64,000 nucleotides of DNA from Streptomyces venezuelae ATCC 10712 (GCF_008639165.1 NZ_CP029197.1:4344001-4408000); one strand, 5' to 3'; positions 32,117 through 40,959 are shown, numbered from the stretch's first letter. A program made the numbers and translations. The notes: generated by a model not told the origin, from the sequence alone.

Positions 32117-32472
32117 ACCGGGCGCGGAGGGCTGGGCCCGTGACCCGGCGCTCGGGCCCGTCAGTCGTTCCGTACGGCCCGTACTCGCACGAGGAGATGC
32201 CGCCCGCGCCCTGTTAATGACCTCGGCCCACGACAGCCCGCCCAGACGGCGGGAAAGCCGGGCGGGCGTCCGTCACGTGCGGCAACCGTCCACAGACCCC
32301 GGCCACGCTTCCATTGATCCCACGACCTCGGCCCGCGACGGCCGGCAGGCGCCGGGGGTGGGGTCCCGTACGTCGGGTGCGCTTCACCTATGAAGACGGG
32401 CCGACCCTGGCAATCAGCTGACCGGCGGGAATGACTGCACCGCGTGTCGGGTGGACATGACAGGCTTGCGCG
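32117..32472. other. Intergenic region otsB-fic without a recognised gene
   Basis: No open frame with a plausible start and protein content. Several short GC-rich inverted repeats (for example GCCCGCCC near 32238 with GGGCGGGC near 32262) could fold. The last 100 bp before the Fic gene are noticeably less GC-rich and probably contain its promoter. Confidence 0.5.
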
Positions 32473-33843
32473 GTGATTGTCGAGCTGACCCCCCGTTCTC
32501 TGACATGGGGCGATGTGGATCCTGCCCGTCACTTCTTCGACCGTGCGTCGGCGCCGCAGGTGGTGCGGTCGCTCGGGCCTGCGCGGAGGGTGCCCAGCCG
32601 TCCCGACATCCCCGCCGCTGACCCGGCGATGAGTGCCTGGAGCTGGGGCGAGGGACAGCCCTGGGCCGACGCCATGTCGCAGGCCCTCGCCGAGCACTAC
32701 GGTCGCTGGAGCGTGGGCTGGCGCTGGGCGCACGACGAAGGCGATTTCGACGGGGGACCCGTCGGGAACTGGTGCTGCCCGAGCGACTCGATCACCACAC
32801 CGCAGGAGACGATCGGCCGTGTCGTCGCAGCTTTGTGTGAATGGCGCGAGTGGCTGGAGAGTCTCGCCGGGTGGTTCGACGCGTACCCCTTGGACCTGAC
32901 CGAGGTCAAGGATCAGCGGATTCTGTGGGAGCGGGCCGCCCGCAACCTGATCCTGCAAGTGACCGACCGGACCGGCTGCGGGAGCGCCTGGCACGGACAC
33001 TGCCGTCAAGTGCTCACCTGGTTCCTCAGCCGCTGGGGCGTCGCTCCCGACCTCGCACAGGATCTGGTCGACGAGGCGATCGGCGGGCGGTTCGCAAGTT
33101 GGACCGGCCCTGACCCGGAGCTGGTCGAGGATGTCGCGGAGCGCCTCGCGCTGTCGGTGCAACCGGGAGACGGCGCACGGCCCGCCAGGCCGACGCTGGA
33201 TCACCTTGAGCGCTGGCTCACGGTGCGCGAGAGCATTGCCTGGCAGGAGGTTCCGGAAGACGGCCGGGGCGAACCGGTGGTCCCGGCGCGCGATGGCGCG
33301 GCGGAGGACATACGCGCCTTCGACGGCGCCTTGGATCCCGCCCGTGCACAAGGCCTGCTGACCGCCCTTGAAATGGTGCGGGCCGACGCGAAACGCGGCT
33401 CCTGCCTCGACTTCGAGCTGCTGCAGCGCTGGCAGCACCAGGTCCTGGGCACCCAGCAGCCGCCGACGTTCCGCAGTCTGCCGGCCTTCGCCAAGGGAGG
33501 CCGGGAACGGTACGGCATCGGCCCGGACACCCGAGCCCGACTCGATGCTTGCCTGGCCGAGAGCACGCGGACCGCTGAGCGGCCCCTGCCCCTCACCGCC
33601 CGGGCCGCACGCGCCTCTCTGGACGTGTGCTTCTTCCATCCCTTCGACGACGGCAACGCCCGGTCCGCGTTCCTCGCCCTCGTCTTCGTCCTCGCCCGCG
33701 AGGGCGTCGCGCTCGACGGCGTCAGCCTGCTACGTCGCGTCACCTTCCAGGCGGATGAGCCGCAGGATGCGCTCACCCTCACGCGGTACATCGACATCCA
33801 CCTCGCGGAGACCCGTCGCAACACCGCCTCCCTCGGCTCCTAG
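32473..33843 (+). CDS. Fic-family protein with a divergent catalytic motif
   Basis: The protein (456 aa) contains a C-terminal Fic-type loop FFHPFDDGNARSAFLALVF. The canonical motif is HxFx(D/E)GNGRxxR; His, Phe, Asp and Gly-Asn are kept, but the second Gly is Ala and the final Arg is Phe, so normal AMP transfer is doubtful. The N-terminal 250 residues are Trp-rich (SWGEGQPWADAMSQAL, WSVGWRWAHDEGDFDGG) and unlike known domains. Weak GTG start at 32473. It lies between otsB and otsA, flanked by two unusual non-coding gaps, and base composition is somewhat lower in GC, suggesting later insertion. Confidence 0.75.
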   Translation: MIVELTPRSLTWGDVDPARHFFDRASAPQVVRSLGPARRVPSRPDIPAADPAMSAWSWGEGQPWADAMSQALAEHYGRWSVGWRWAHDEGDFDGGPVGNWCCPSDSITTPQETIGRVVAALCEWREWLESLAGWFDAYPLDLTEVKDQRILWERAARNLILQVTDRTGCGSAWHGHCRQVLTWFLSRWGVAPDLAQDLVDEAIGGRFASWTGPDPELVEDVAERLALSVQPGDGARPARPTLDHLERWLTVRESIAWQEVPEDGRGEPVVPARDGAAEDIRAFDGALDPARAQGLLTALEMVRADAKRGSCLDFELLQRWQHQVLGTQQPPTFRSLPAFAKGGRERYGIGPDTRARLDACLAESTRTAERPLPLTARAARASLDVCFFHPFDDGNARSAFLALVFVLAREGVALDGVSLLRRVTFQADEPQDALTLTRYIDIHLAETRRNTASLGS

Positions 33844-34155
33844 CGGTTGGGCAAGAAGGCGCTGCTGAGACCATCTGAGTTGCGTGTTCACGCGGATCGG
33901 TCGTGCAGATCAGATGGCGGCGGAGTACCGGGCGCCTGCCGGCGGCTCCCGCGTGGGCGCCGTCCAGCACGCTCGTGGACATCGTCCGGCCTCCCGCGCC
34001 GATCGGTCCGGTTTTCACGACCTGGCGTCGCAGCTGGGCGACGGCCGTGCCGAGTACATCGGTCGAGCCTTGGCAGGGCCCCGCATGCGCACCACCACGG
34101 ACAACTACCGGGACGGCCGCTGGAGCGGCCCCCACCTCGACAAGGTTCCAGGCGC
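33844..34155. other. Intergenic region fic-otsA without a recognised gene
   Basis: Short open frames exist on both strands (for example plus strand from 33884), but none has a ribosome binding site or recognisable sequence. It may be decayed coding DNA; I cannot identify a parent. Confidence 0.45.
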
Positions 34156-35514
34156 TCAGGCGTCGCTCAGCCCCTCCAGCTGGTTGAGGAACCAGCGCTG
34201 TGGGGGGAGGGCGGTGGCCGCTGACGCGAGGCGTTTGGTGCGGTCGGCGCGTTCCGGTGGGGGCATCGTCAGGGCCGTGTGGAGGGCCTCGGCGGTCTCC
34301 GAGACGTCGTAGGGGTGGACGGTGAGCGCGTCCTCCTTCAGCTCCTCGTACGCGCCCGCCCCGGTCGACAGGACCAGCGCGCAGCCCGCGTCGGAGACGA
34401 CCGGTATCTCCTTCGCGACCAGGTTCATGCCGTCGCGCACCGGGTTGACCAGGGCCACGTCCGCGAGGCGGTAGGCGGCGAGGGAGCGGGTGAAGTCGTC
34501 CTCGACGGAGACCAGGACCGGCTGCCAGTCGGCCGTGCCGAACTCGGCGTTGATCTCCGCGGCCAGTTCCGTCACGGAGGCCGTGTACGCGCGGTAGGCG
34601 GCCAGGTCCTGCCGGGAGGGGTAGGCGGAGGCCAGGTGGACGACCCGGTCGCGCCATTCGGGGTGGACGGTGAGCAGCTCGCGGTAGGCGAGGAGGCCGC
34701 GGAGGATGTTCTTCGACAGTTCGGTGCGGTCGACGCGGACGATGGTCTTCCGGTCGCCGACCTCCTCCCGGAGCCGGGCGAGGCGCTCGTCGACCTGGGG
34801 GCGGTGGGCGAGGGCCCGGAGTTCCTCGGCGTCGACGCCGAGCGGGTGCACGCGCACCCGGGTCCGTGGCTGCTCGCCGCCGGCGCAGCTCAGGAACGCG
34901 GAGGCCCAGGCGGAGGTGTGGAAACCCAGCTCGTCGGCGCCGAGCATGCCGCGGAGCAGCTCGTCCCCGATGTCGGCCGGCAGCATCCGGAAGTACTCGG
35001 GCGAGGCCCACGGGGTGTGGGTGAAGTGTCCGATGCGCAGGTCGGGGCGGAGTTCCCGCAGTTGTCCGGGGACGAGCGCCAGGTGGTAGTCCTGCACCAG
35101 GACCGCCGCGCCCTCGTCCGCCGCGGCGGCCAGGGCTTCGGCGAAGGCGCGGTTGTAGGCGCGGTACGCCTCCCAGCGGTGCCGGAAGGCGGCGTCGAAG
35201 ACCGGCTCGCGGGGGATGTCGTACAGGTGGTGGTGGAGGAACCACAGCACCGAGTTCGCGATGCCGTTGTACGCGTCGGCGTACACGTCGGGGGCGATGT
35301 CCAGCATCCGCACGCCGGGCTCGCCGATCCCGCGCCGGACGGCCTCCCGGTCGCCCTCGCCGAGCGCCGCGCACACCCACAGGCTGTCCTGCGAGGAGAC
35401 GGCGCTCAGCCCGGAGACCAGGCCGCCGCCGCCCCTGCGGGCGTCGAGCTCGCCGTCCTCGCCGCGCACGTACGAGACGGGGCCTCGGTTGGATGCCACA
35501 AGAACAGAAGCCAT
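34156..35514 (-). CDS. otsA: Trehalose-6-phosphate synthase OtsA
   Basis: This 452-residue GT20 glycosyltransferase has the N-terminal SNRGPVSYVRGEDGEL with the glycine loop RRGGGGLVSGL, acceptor-site WFLHHHLYDIP and QDYHLALVPGQLR, IGHFTHTPWASPEYF, then VRVDRTELSKNILRGLLAY. The C-terminal NDP-sugar-binding LVNPVRDGMNLVAKE and VLSTGAGAYEEL complete the site. It makes trehalose-6-P from NDP-glucose and glucose-6-P, the substrate of OtsB. ATG at 35514. Confidence 0.95.
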   Translation of the reverse strand: MASVLVASNRGPVSYVRGEDGELDARRGGGGLVSGLSAVSSQDSLWVCAALGEGDREAVRRGIGEPGVRMLDIAPDVYADAYNGIANSVLWFLHHHLYDIPREPVFDAAFRHRWEAYRAYNRAFAEALAAAADEGAAVLVQDYHLALVPGQLRELRPDLRIGHFTHTPWASPEYFRMLPADIGDELLRGMLGADELGFHTSAWASAFLSCAGGEQPRTRVRVHPLGVDAEELRALAHRPQVDERLARLREEVGDRKTIVRVDRTELSKNILRGLLAYRELLTVHPEWRDRVVHLASAYPSRQDLAAYRAYTASVTELAAEINAEFGTADWQPVLVSVEDDFTRSLAAYRLADVALVNPVRDGMNLVAKEIPVVSDAGCALVLSTGAGAYEELKEDALTVHPYDVSETAEALHTALTMPPPERADRTKRLASAATALPPQRWFLNQLEGLSDA

Positions 35515-35571
35515 GTGGCGAACCTAGCCCGTCCCGTAAACGCTCAAACGTACGTATACGAGACGGGCGGA

Positions 35572-35594
35572 TCCGGCCACGGAGGGTGGCCGGA
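35572..35594 (-). terminator. Hairpin terminator after the surface-protein gene
   Basis: TCCGGCCA pairs with TGGCCGGA (8 bp, 7-nt loop), 12 bp beyond the stop of the DUF11 protein gene and upstream of otsA. Confidence 0.6.
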
Positions 35595-35605
35595 CCCGCG
35601 GGGGG

Positions 35606-37420
35606 TCAGGTGTCGCGGCGGCCGCGCATCGCGGCCTTCGCCACCACGCCCGTCGCCGCCAGCGCGAGGCCGAGCGCGCCGAGCAGCCACAGCCGCTCGC
35701 CGTTGCCGCCGGTCGCGGCCATCGCGCCGCCGCGGCCGTCGCCGTGCGGGCCGGGGGCCGGGGGCGGCGGGGAGGCGGGCCCGGCGGTCGCCGGGGGTGT
35801 GGGGTCGGGCGTCGGGTCGGCCGGGTCCGGCGTCGGGGTGGGGGTCGGGTCGACCGGGTCCGGGGTGGGGTCGACCGGGGTCGGCGTCGGCTTCGGGGTG
35901 GGCTTGGGCCGGTCGAGCACCGGGGCCGCCGCGCAGGCGGGGTCCTCGCTGCCGGCTCCGCAGTTGGAGCGGGGTGTCTCGACCTCCACGCTGTTGCGGA
36001 GCCTGCCGTCGCCGGCCGGCGGGTTCTTGATCTTCACCGAGTAGGTGACGGTCGCCGTCTTGCCGGCCGGGATGGTGCCGACGTACCCGATCCTCGGCGC
36101 CGTGTACGTGGCCTTGCCGAGGTCCGCCTTCACGTCGCCGTTGTACTCGGCGTCGTCGAGGTTGCCGGTGAGGTCGTCGCCGAACTTCGCGTTCGGGTAG
36201 TCGACCGGGCCGACGTTCTTCGCGGTGATGGTGTACGTGACGGTGTCGCCGGGCTTGACCGTGCGCGGGGTCGCCGTCTTGGTGATCTCCAGGTCCGGCA
36301 CCGGCACGGAGAATGCGAGCCCGGACGGCACGTAGGTGTCGCCGCGGGTCGCGAAGGCCAGGTCGGCCGAGGTGGCGCCCTGCGGGACGGCTCCGGCGGG
36401 GAGGTCGAAGGCCTTGGCGTCGATGCTCAGGTTGTTGACGAGCTTCGGGTCGACGGCGCCGTCGTCCTCGCTGATGAAGAAGTTGCTGGTGTTGCCGGTG
36501 TGGTTCTCGGTGACGTTCTTGCCGTCGACGAGGAAGGTGTCGCCCGCGGTGTTCCAGTCGCCCTCGTACGCCGTGACGCCGGCCCGCGCGGTGCCGCCGC
36601 TCCGGTGGAAGCCGTCCACGGTGATCGTGGTGGCGGGGGAGGTCGACCGCTGCAGGACATGGCCGCCGTACACGTACACGTTCCGCCGCTCGGGGGCGAG
36701 GGCCGCGACGGGGCCGGGGAACCTGTGGACCACCGTCAGCGACCAACCGGCCACGCAGCCCTTGCCGTTGGGCGCCCAGACGTTCCCGACGGCCACCTGC
36801 GCGTCCGTCCCCGAGACGCCCGCGAAGGCGGCGGTCACGTCCGACTCGCCCGTGTAGTAGTGCGGGCCGTTGGTGTCCGCCGGGTCGGCGACCATGCTGT
36901 CGATCGAGACCGGGATCGCGGCGCCCGCGCCGACCTTGATCACCGGGGCGGTCGTCGCGGGGTCCCCGGGCGAGGGTTCGACGTCCGCGCCGGAGATGTC
37001 GCAGCGCTTCAGTGAGGCCCCGCTCGGGCCCCGGTACGTGCCGTCGTTGCCGCCCCAGAACAGCCGGGCGTAGGCGACCTCGGCGCCCGCCGGGATCTTC
37101 ACGTGGCCGGTGCTGGAGCCGTAGTCGGCCCCGGTGCCGCCGGCGTCGATCCGCCGCATCACGAAGGTGTTGTTGTTGTCCGAGCCCTGGCCGCTCGCCG
37201 CCGTCGCGCAGCGGGCGGCCAGGTCGGCGGGGGCGGTCGGACAGCCCATGACGGTGTTGCCGATCGTCGTGAAGTCGCCGTACACCGACGCGTCGTACCG
37301 CTTGCCGAAGGGCTCGACCACGTCCGCCGCGGCAGGCCCCGCCGTGGTGAACGCGAGCGAGCCCGCCGTCAGGCCGACGGCCGCGAGCACCCTGCCCAGG
37401 TGATGTTGTCTGAAGCGCAT
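35606..37420 (-). CDS. Secreted cell-surface protein with DUF11 domain and C-terminal sorting-like tail
   Basis: A 604-residue exported protein. The signal peptide (LGRVLAAVGLTAGSLAFTTAGPAAA) is followed by a beta-rich adhesin-like region to about 400. A DUF11 repeat comes next (LEITKTATPRTVKPGDTVTYTI ... KTATVTYSVKI), then a long Pro/Thr/Asp spacer of PTPDPVDPT units. The C-terminus MAATGGNGE, hydrophobic helix and RGRRDT tail resembles a Streptomyces LAxTG sortase signal, though the first residue is Met. It probably projects from the cell wall. Spacing to a possible -10 (TACATT, 8 nt before ATG) suggests a leaderless mRNA. Confidence 0.85.
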   Translation of the reverse strand: MRFRQHHLGRVLAAVGLTAGSLAFTTAGPAAADVVEPFGKRYDASVYGDFTTIGNTVMGCPTAPADLAARCATAASGQGSDNNNTFVMRRIDAGGTGADYGSSTGHVKIPAGAEVAYARLFWGGNDGTYRGPSGASLKRCDISGADVEPSPGDPATTAPVIKVGAGAAIPVSIDSMVADPADTNGPHYYTGESDVTAAFAGVSGTDAQVAVGNVWAPNGKGCVAGWSLTVVHRFPGPVAALAPERRNVYVYGGHVLQRSTSPATTITVDGFHRSGGTARAGVTAYEGDWNTAGDTFLVDGKNVTENHTGNTSNFFISEDDGAVDPKLVNNLSIDAKAFDLPAGAVPQGATSADLAFATRGDTYVPSGLAFSVPVPDLEITKTATPRTVKPGDTVTYTITAKNVGPVDYPNAKFGDDLTGNLDDAEYNGDVKADLGKATYTAPRIGYVGTIPAGKTATVTYSVKIKNPPAGDGRLRNSVEVETPRSNCGAGSEDPACAAAPVLDRPKPTPKPTPTPVDPTPDPVDPTPTPTPDPADPTPDPTPPATAGPASPPPPAPGPHGDGRGGAMAATGGNGERLWLLGALGLALAATGVVAKAAMRGRRDT

Positions 37421-37458
37421 AAAAGGGCAATGTAGGCAAAACGGATCATCATGGGGCG

Positions 37459-38400
37459 TTACGCCACGCGACGGCGCGCGTACTCCACGATTTCGGCCAT
37501 CGGCGGCCGCTCCTCCGTGTCCACCGCGTACGTCCGCGGCTCGAAGCCCTTCTCGCCCCGCTCGAACTGCGTCAGCCACGGCCGCACCAGATGCCCCCGC
37601 GAGAGCCGCAGCTGCGCCGTCCGGTAGATCGCCGCCGCCATCCGGCCCAGCGCCCGACCGTCCTGGTGCCGGTGCTTGCGCACCCCCACGTCCACCTGGG
37701 CCAGCGCGTCCAGGCCCACCGTGTGCAGCGCGTCCACCAGCAGCCCCAGCTCCACTCCGTAACCGACCGGGAACGGCAGCCGTTCGAGGAGGGACCGGCG
37801 CGCCGCGTACTCGCCGCCCAGCGGCTGCACGAAACCGGCCAGCTGCGGCCAGTGCAGATTGAGCAGAGGACGGGCCACCAGCTCCGTCACCCGGCCCCCC
37901 TGACCAGGGGTGTCGCCGAACGGCCGGTCGTACATCGCCTTGACGAAGTCGATGTCCGGATCGGTCAGCAGCGGGCCCACGATCCCCGACACGAAGTCCG
38001 CCGAGAAGTCCCGCAGATCCGCGTCCACGAAGCACACGACGTCCCCGCTGGTCACCATCAGCGACCGCCACAGGACCTCGCCCTTGCCCGGCACCGCCGG
38101 TATCCGGGGGAGTATCGCGTCCCGCGCCACCACCCGCGCGCCGGCCGCCGCCGCCACCTCCGCCGTACGGTCCGTGGAGCCGGAGTCGATCACCACCAGC
38201 TCGTCGACCAGCGGCACCGCCTCCGACATCAGCTCGCGCCGGATCACGGCGACGATGTCCCCGACGGTCGCCTCCTCGTTCAGTGCGGGCAGGACGACGC
38301 TGACCTTCGTATTCCGTTTGGCGGCGAGGATCCGCTCCAGCGGCCGGTCCGCCACGGACCAGGACCGCCGCCCCAGCCAGCGCTCCACCTCTTCCAGCAC
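37459..38400 (-). CDS. gpgS: Glucosyl-3-phosphoglycerate synthase
   Basis: The 313-residue GT-A glycosyltransferase of family GT81 has VSVVLPALNEEATVGDIV (nucleotide-sugar binding), DELVVIDSGSTDRT, GKGEVLWRSL, the metal motif FVDADLRDF and QPLGGEYAARRSLLERLPFPVGYGVELGLL. These match GpgS, which joins glucose from NDP-glucose to 3-phosphoglycerate, the first step to glucosylglycerate and, in mycobacteria, methylglucose lipopolysaccharide. The GTG at 38400 follows GGAG by 5 nt. Divergent from the thrC leader. Confidence 0.92.
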   Translation of the reverse strand: MLEEVERWLGRRSWSVADRPLERILAAKRNTKVSVVLPALNEEATVGDIVAVIRRELMSEAVPLVDELVVIDSGSTDRTAEVAAAAGARVVARDAILPRIPAVPGKGEVLWRSLMVTSGDVVCFVDADLRDFSADFVSGIVGPLLTDPDIDFVKAMYDRPFGDTPGQGGRVTELVARPLLNLHWPQLAGFVQPLGGEYAARRSLLERLPFPVGYGVELGLLVDALHTVGLDALAQVDVGVRKHRHQDGRALGRMAAAIYRTAQLRLSRGHLVRPWLTQFERGEKGFEPRTYAVDTEERPPMAEIVEYARRRVA

Positions 38401-38546
38401 GTGATCTCCATCTCGCGGTTCGGACGGCCGGTCCAAGCGTCCGGGCCTTCGGTTACAGTCTTGAACAACGCGGATGCCCGATGCACGTCGGGGTGCCGCC
38501 CGCGTCGGAGCGTCGGAACGAAGTCCAGCGCGCTTCACAATCGAAT

Positions 38547-38669
38547 ACCGCTCATCCAGAGGGGCAGAGGGAAACGGCCCGTTGAAGCCCCGGCAACCCT
38601 CCAGTCGGTTCGTCTCGTCCTCCAGCGAGGTCCCCGGCTAGGGAAGGTGCCAAATCCGTCTCATGGCGA
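38547..38669 (+). promoter_or_regulatory. SAM-I (S-box) riboswitch upstream of thrC
   Basis: The core shows CTCATCCAGAGGGGCAGAGG, GGCCCGTTGAAGCCCCGGCAA and GGTGCCAAATCC, matching the S-box consensus for P1/P2, the kink-turn/pseudoknot region and the SAM-binding helix. It ends about 45 nt before the thrC start, so control of translation or termination by SAM is expected. Methionine and threonine share homoserine-derived precursors. Confidence 0.9.
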
Positions 38670-38712
38670 AAAATTCGTCATGGGAAAGATGAGGAGAAAG
38701 GGCCTCGCCTCC

Positions 38713-39999
38713 ATGGCTGTACAGAACGCCGCTTCCGCCGCCACCGTCGACCTCGGTCCCGCGTCCGGGCTTTCCTGCCGCGAATGCGGTGAAGTCTTCC
38801 CGCTCGGTCCGATCTTCGCCTGCGAGCTCTGTTTCGGACCGCTCGAAGTCGCGTACGAGCTCCCCACCGGTGACCCCGAGGCGCTGCGCAAGCAGATCGA
38901 GGCCGGACCCGCCAACATCTGGCGCTACGCCCCCCTGCTGCCCGTCCCGGCCGACGTCGCCGAGAAGCCGAACCTGAACCCGGGCTGGACCAAGCTCGTC
39001 CAGGCCGACAACCTCGCCCGCGAGATCGGCGTCGCCCCCGGCAAGCTCTTCGTCAAGGACGACTCCGGCAACCCGACCCACTCCTTCAAGGACCGGGTCG
39101 TCGCCCAGGCCATCGAGGCCGCCCGCGCCTTCGGCTTCACCACCCTCTCCTGCTCCTCCACCGGCAACCTGGCCGGCGCCGTCGGCGCCGCCGCCGCCCG
39201 CGCCGGCTTCCGCTCCTGCGTGTTCATCCCGCACGACCTGGAGCAGGGCAAGGTCGTCATGGCCGGTGTCTACGGCGGTGAACTCGTCGCCATCGAAGGC
39301 AACTACGACGACGTCAACCGCTTCTGCTCCGAGCTCATCGGCGACCCGCTCGGCGAGGGCTGGGGCTTCGTCAACGTCAACCTCCGCCCGTACTACGGCG
39401 AAGGCTCCAAGACGCTGGCGTACGAGATCTGCGAGCAGCTCGGCTGGGTCATCCCCGACCAGCTCGTCATCCCGATCGCCTCCGGCTCCCAGCTCACGAA
39501 GATCGACAAGGGTCTCCAGGAGCTCATCAAGCTGGGCCTCGTCGAGGACAAGCCGTACAAGATCTTCGGTGCGCAGGCCGAGGGCTGCTCCCCGGTGTCG
39601 GTGGCCTTCAAGGCCGGGCACGACGTCGTGCGGCCCCAGAAGCCGAACACGATCGCCAAGTCCCTCGCGATCGGCAACCCGGCCGACGGCCCGTACGTCC
39701 TCGACATCGCCCGCCGGACCGGCGGCGCCGTGGAGGACGTCGACGACGAGCAGGTCGTGGACGCGATCAAGCTCCTCGCGCGGACCGAGGGCATCTTCGC
39801 CGAGACCGCGGGCGGCGTGACCCTCGGCGTGACGCGGAAGCTCGTCAAGGACGGGCTGATCGACCCGAACCTCACCACCGTCGTCCTCAACACCGGCGAC
39901 GGACTCAAGACCCTGGACGCGGTGGCCGACACCTCTCAGGCGACCGCCACCATCCGCCCGAGCCTGGACGCCTTCCGCGACGCCGGCCTGGCCGTCTGA
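38713..39999 (+). CDS. thrC: Threonine synthase
   Basis: This 428-residue PLP enzyme has an N-terminal zinc-ribbon-like CRECG ... CELC (Cys22, 25, 37, 40) found in actinobacterial threonine synthases. The PLP lysine is in NPTHSFKDRVVAQA, the phosphate-binding loop SCSSTGNLAGAVGAAAA, and the C-terminal LNTGDGLKTLDAV is also conserved. It converts O-phosphohomoserine to threonine. I chose the ATG at 38713 on family length; an ATG at 38680 in frame is possible. It is under the SAM riboswitch and followed after 40 nt by the CysO-like gene. Confidence 0.95.
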   Translation: MAVQNAASAATVDLGPASGLSCRECGEVFPLGPIFACELCFGPLEVAYELPTGDPEALRKQIEAGPANIWRYAPLLPVPADVAEKPNLNPGWTKLVQADNLAREIGVAPGKLFVKDDSGNPTHSFKDRVVAQAIEAARAFGFTTLSCSSTGNLAGAVGAAAARAGFRSCVFIPHDLEQGKVVMAGVYGGELVAIEGNYDDVNRFCSELIGDPLGEGWGFVNVNLRPYYGEGSKTLAYEICEQLGWVIPDQLVIPIASGSQLTKIDKGLQELIKLGLVEDKPYKIFGAQAEGCSPVSVAFKAGHDVVRPQKPNTIAKSLAIGNPADGPYVLDIARRTGGAVEDVDDEQVVDAIKLLARTEGIFAETAGGVTLGVTRKLVKDGLIDPNLTTVVLNTGDGLKTLDAVADTSQATATIRPSLDAFRDAGLAV

Positions 40000-40039
40000 G
40001 CCGGCCCGCCCTCCAGGTCCACTGAAAGGTTACGAAGAC

Positions 40040-40318
40040 ATGGCCGTGAACGTCCGCATCCCCACCATCCTCCGCACCTACACGGGTGGCCGGTCCGAGG
40101 TCCAGGCCGAGGGCGCGACCCTCGCCGAGGTCATCGCGGACCTGGAGAAGAACCACACGGGCATCGCCGCCCGCGTCCTGGACGACCAGGGCAAGCTGCG
40201 CCGCTTCGTCAACGTCTACGTGAACGACGACGACGTGCGCTTCGAGCAGGGCCTGGAGACGGCCACCCCGGCCGGCGCGGGCGTCTCGATCATCCCGGCC
40301 GTCGCCGGCGGTTGCTGA
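40040..40318 (+). CDS. CysO-like MoaD/ThiS sulfur-carrier protein ending in GGC
   Basis: This 92-residue ubiquitin-fold protein is close to mycobacterial CysO (SIPTILRPHTGG-type start, RFVNIYVNDEDVRF-type centre), which carries sulfur as a C-terminal thiocarboxylate for cysteine synthesis by CysM. Unlike CysO, which ends in AGG, this one ends VAGGC: one cysteine follows the diglycine. It would have to be removed before adenylation, as JAMM proteases do for QbsE-like carriers. Co-transcribed with thrC (40-nt gap, AAAGG site). Confidence 0.9.
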   Translation: MAVNVRIPTILRTYTGGRSEVQAEGATLAEVIADLEKNHTGIAARVLDDQGKLRRFVNVYVNDDDVRFEQGLETATPAGAGVSIIPAVAGGC

Positions 40319-40352
40319 GTCACTCGGCTCGTCGTCTGTCCCGTCTTTCTTG

Positions 40353-40390
40353 AATTGCCCCTTCCGCGTCAATAAGCGGAAGGGGCAATT
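40353..40390 (+). terminator. Terminator of the thrC operon
   Basis: Perfect 15-bp stem AATTGCCCCTTCCGC / GCGGAAGGGGCAATT with an 8-nt loop, 35 bp after the CysO-like gene. No T-run follows, as is common in Streptomyces. Confidence 0.9.
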
Positions 40391-40722
40391 CTGCATGGTT
40401 GAGCGCGGTAGAGTTGGGGAAGTCCCCTCCGCTGCTCATGCCGGACGCATATGAGAATGCGTCCCCGCGCGACAAGAAGCAGCCAAAGTGTGTGCGCGTT
40501 GTGTACCTTCTGCGCGCTTTGCCGGGCCCGACTTGCCCCGGGATTCAAGGGATTCTCCCGAATTCGCCTTTCCAGCACGCCCAGAATTCTCGCTCGAATG
40601 ACCTGTTGCAGAGGGCAGTTGGGCAGATACATTCAGCCGCGGTCGACGCGTTCCGGCGCAGGGTCTGACCCGGGTCCGCGAAGTGCGGTCCCGCGCAAGG
40701 GCCAGTAATAGGGGAGTTAGGC
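40391..40722 (+). other. Upstream region/leader of the cold-shock gene
   Basis: There is no gene in this 330-bp stretch. It is clearly lower in GC than its surroundings and contains hairpin GGACGCAT-ATGAGA-ATGCGTCC (40443-40464). A long structured 5' leader is typical of cold-shock genes. GGGGAG precedes the csp ATG. Confidence 0.55.
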
Positions 40723-40926
40723 ATGGCTCAGGGCACCGTCAAGTGGTTCAACGCGGAGAAGGGCTACGGCTTCATCGCGGTCGACGGTGGTGCGGATGTT
40801 TTCGTCCACTACAGCGCGATCCAGATGGATGGCTACCGCAGCCTCGAAGAGGGACAGCGAGTCGAGTTCGAGATCTCGCAGGGCCAGAAGGGTCCGCAGG
40901 CGGACATGGTCAAGCTCGCCGTCTGA
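40723..40926 (+). CDS. Cold-shock protein (CspA family)
   Basis: This 67-residue single cold-shock domain has RNP1 KGYGFIAV and RNP2 VFVHYSAI, which bind single-stranded RNA/DNA. N-terminal MAQGTVKWFNAEKGYGF is canonical for Streptomyces Csp proteins. It acts as an RNA chaperone. Clear ribosome binding site GGGGAG and a strong terminator downstream make it a monocistronic unit. Confidence 0.96.
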   Translation: MAQGTVKWFNAEKGYGFIAVDGGADVFVHYSAIQMDGYRSLEEGQRVEFEISQGQKGPQADMVKLAV

Positions 40927-40959
40927 GCGCGGCGCGATCGGCCACCGACGCAACGCCGT

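Noticed and set aside
33884..34312. Open frame in the fic-otsA gap
   Set aside because: No ribosome binding site, no recognisable sequence, and it overlaps the 3' end of otsA on the other strand.
38547..38669. SAM-IV riboswitch instead of SAM-I
   Set aside because: The GGCCCGTTGAAGCCCCGGCAA core and GGTGCCAAATCC segment follow the SAM-I order; SAM-IV has a different peripheral arrangement. A covariance search would settle it.
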